From a bacterium (lineage in GTDB: Bacteria > Patescibacteriota > Minisyncoccia > Phycocordibacterales > Phycocordibacteraceae), in the NCBI GenBank assembly GCA_021780575.1, contig JAJXYL010000016.1, forward strand, positions 1-6,445: a DNA stretch of 6,445 nucleotides, written 5' to 3'. The notes under the pieces were generated by a model. That model made no database searches and was not told the DNA's origin. It worked only from the letters and a program-made list of their open reading frames with translations. This document shows, piece by piece, positions 5,750-6,445 of the stretch. Positions within the stretch are counted from its first letter, which is position 1; every line of letters starts with the position of its first letter. A program made the position numbers and the translations under genes.

Positions 5750-6445
5750 ATGCAAGGAGAGATGAATTTCGTGATTGACGGAGGGAAGAAACTCTCGGGA
5801 ACAGTCGAAACGAGCCGGTCTAAAAATGGCGCTGTCGCCCTTCTCGCTGCCTCGCTCTTGAATCAGGGACGGACAACTTTCGAGCACGTGCCGAAAATTG
5901 AGGAGGTGAATCGCCTGATCGAAGTGCTTCGCTCAATCGGCGTGTCGGTTGAGTGGCGAGGGTCAGACGTCGTTCTCCAGCCGCCGGAAAAAATGAATCT
6001 CGACGCGATTGACCGCGCGGCGGCGACGAAAACGCGAAGCATCCTCATGTTCATCGGCTCTCTCCTACACTCATTTAAGAAATTTGAGTTGCCGCAGTCA
6101 GGGGGGTGCACGCTCGGGCTGCGCAGCGCGCGACCACATCTCATGGCGCTGGAGAAGTTCGGTGTTGAAATAGAGGCGCGCACCGACAGTTACAGAATTA
6201 CCCGGACTACGCTTATTCCCGCTGAAGTGATTCTTTATGAGTCCAGCGACACTGCGACGATTAACGCTCTGCTCGCCGCCGCACGCATCCCCGGAAAGAG
6301 CGTCATCAAATATGCCTCTGCCAATTACCAGGTACAGGAGGTATGCGGGTTTTTGCGCGTACTCGGGGTCAATGTGGAGGGTATCGGCACAACGACGCTC
6401 ACCATCCATGGCACTGAACACATCAATGCCGACGTCTCCTACAGC
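5750..6445 (+). CDS. murA: MurA-family UDP-N-acetylglucosamine 1-carboxyvinyltransferase-like protein (3' end cut by window edge)
   Basis: Enolpyruvyl transferase of the MurA/EPSP synthase family; classical MurA moves enolpyruvate from PEP to UDP-GlcNAc, the first committed step of peptidoglycan synthesis. The 232 visible residues are about half of a normal ~420-aa protein. Visible: the Lys-Asn pair of the KNA motif (SKNGAVALLAASLL, 24-37), an Arg in TRSILM (95-100) matching the family's phosphate-contact Arg, and the flexible loop SGGCTLGLR (117-125) with the catalytic Cys at 120. After that loop, where classical MurA has RPVDLH, this protein reads RSARPH (125-130). Further on, the usual VGAT and AREPE-type segments are replaced by SDTAT (166-170) and SANYQVQ (190-196). 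So the PEP chemistry looks intact, but nucleotide-sugar binding may differ. ATG 5750 is chosen from promoter spacing; ATG 5762 (4 residues shorter, with GGAG too close in front) is equally family-like. Confidence 0.88.
   Translation, partial: MQGEMNFVIDGGKKLSGTVETSRSKNGAVALLAASLLNQGRTTFEHVPKIEEVNRLIEVLRSIGVSVEWRGSDVVLQPPEKMNLDAIDRAAATKTRSILMFIGSLLHSFKKFELPQSGGCTLGLRSARPHLMALEKFGVEIEARTDSYRITRTTLIPAEVILYESSDTATINALLAAARIPGKSVIKYASANYQVQEVCGFLRVLGVNVEGIGTTTLTIHGTEHINADVSYS

Noticed and set aside
5695..5751. 19-residue N-terminal extension of the first MreB from the ATG at 5751
   Set aside because: It would run through the putative promoter and into the murA start, and adds residues not seen in MreB; the ATG at 5694 gives the normal short N-terminus.
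1..6445. Mobile elements, CRISPR arrays, tRNA or rRNA genes, or a novel defence-type cluster
   Set aside because: Coding genes cover all but about 120 bases. I saw no repeats with regular spacing, terminal inverted repeats, transposase motifs or tRNA-like folds. The window looks like core genome.

Overview
The window is a compact block of housekeeping genes from a bacterium. Six genes lie head to tail on the minus strand (about 5694 down to 1), and one gene diverges on the plus strand (5750 to the right edge). Gaps are tiny (2-5 nt) or replaced by 1-4 nt overlaps, except at the two places where I see promoters. Several products are short for their families: prolyl-tRNA synthetase at 413 aa without the bacterial insertion domain, a 228-aa clamp-loader delta' and a single-PDZ site-2 protease. 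Gene density, shrunken enzymes, two MreB paralogues and lost neighbours together suggest a reduced genome of the Candidate Phyla Radiation (Patescibacteria, perhaps Parcubacteria). This placement is an inference from style, not from a marker gene. Stops include TGA, TAA and TAG, so the UGA=Gly code of Gracilibacteria/Absconditabacteria is not indicated.

Layout in minus-strand transcription order: an Mbl/MreB-type actin (5694-4669); a short DNA polymerase III delta'-like protein (4672-3986, ATGA overlap with mreB); ribosome recycling factor (3981-3430); RseP/RasP-type membrane metalloprotease (3430-2342, TAATG overlap with frr); prolyl-tRNA synthetase (2287-1046, behind its own putative promoter); and a second, more canonical MreB (1043 to beyond the left edge). 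Divergent from the first mreB, across a 55-bp intergenic region, is a MurA-family enolpyruvyl transferase (5750 to beyond the right edge) that keeps the catalytic Cys loop but has a changed nucleotide-binding segment.

How the genes fit together: MurA makes a peptidoglycan precursor, MreB filaments direct where wall is built, and RseP cleaves membrane proteins. RRF and ProRS serve translation, and delta' serves replication. The order frr-rseP-proS is a condensed form of the widespread frr-uppS-cdsA-dxr-rseP-proS cluster with the lipid/isoprenoid genes missing.

The least expected signal is regulatory. The promoters of the two transcription units (mreB at 5694, proS at 2287) share one design: TTGCGY, 17 bp, TANNNT, then exactly 7 nt to the ATG. 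This predicts mRNAs that start at or next to the start codon (leaderless). The murA and frr starts have extended -10 boxes at 7 and 6 nt. I found no new gene system; nearly all the sequence is accounted for by recognisable genes.
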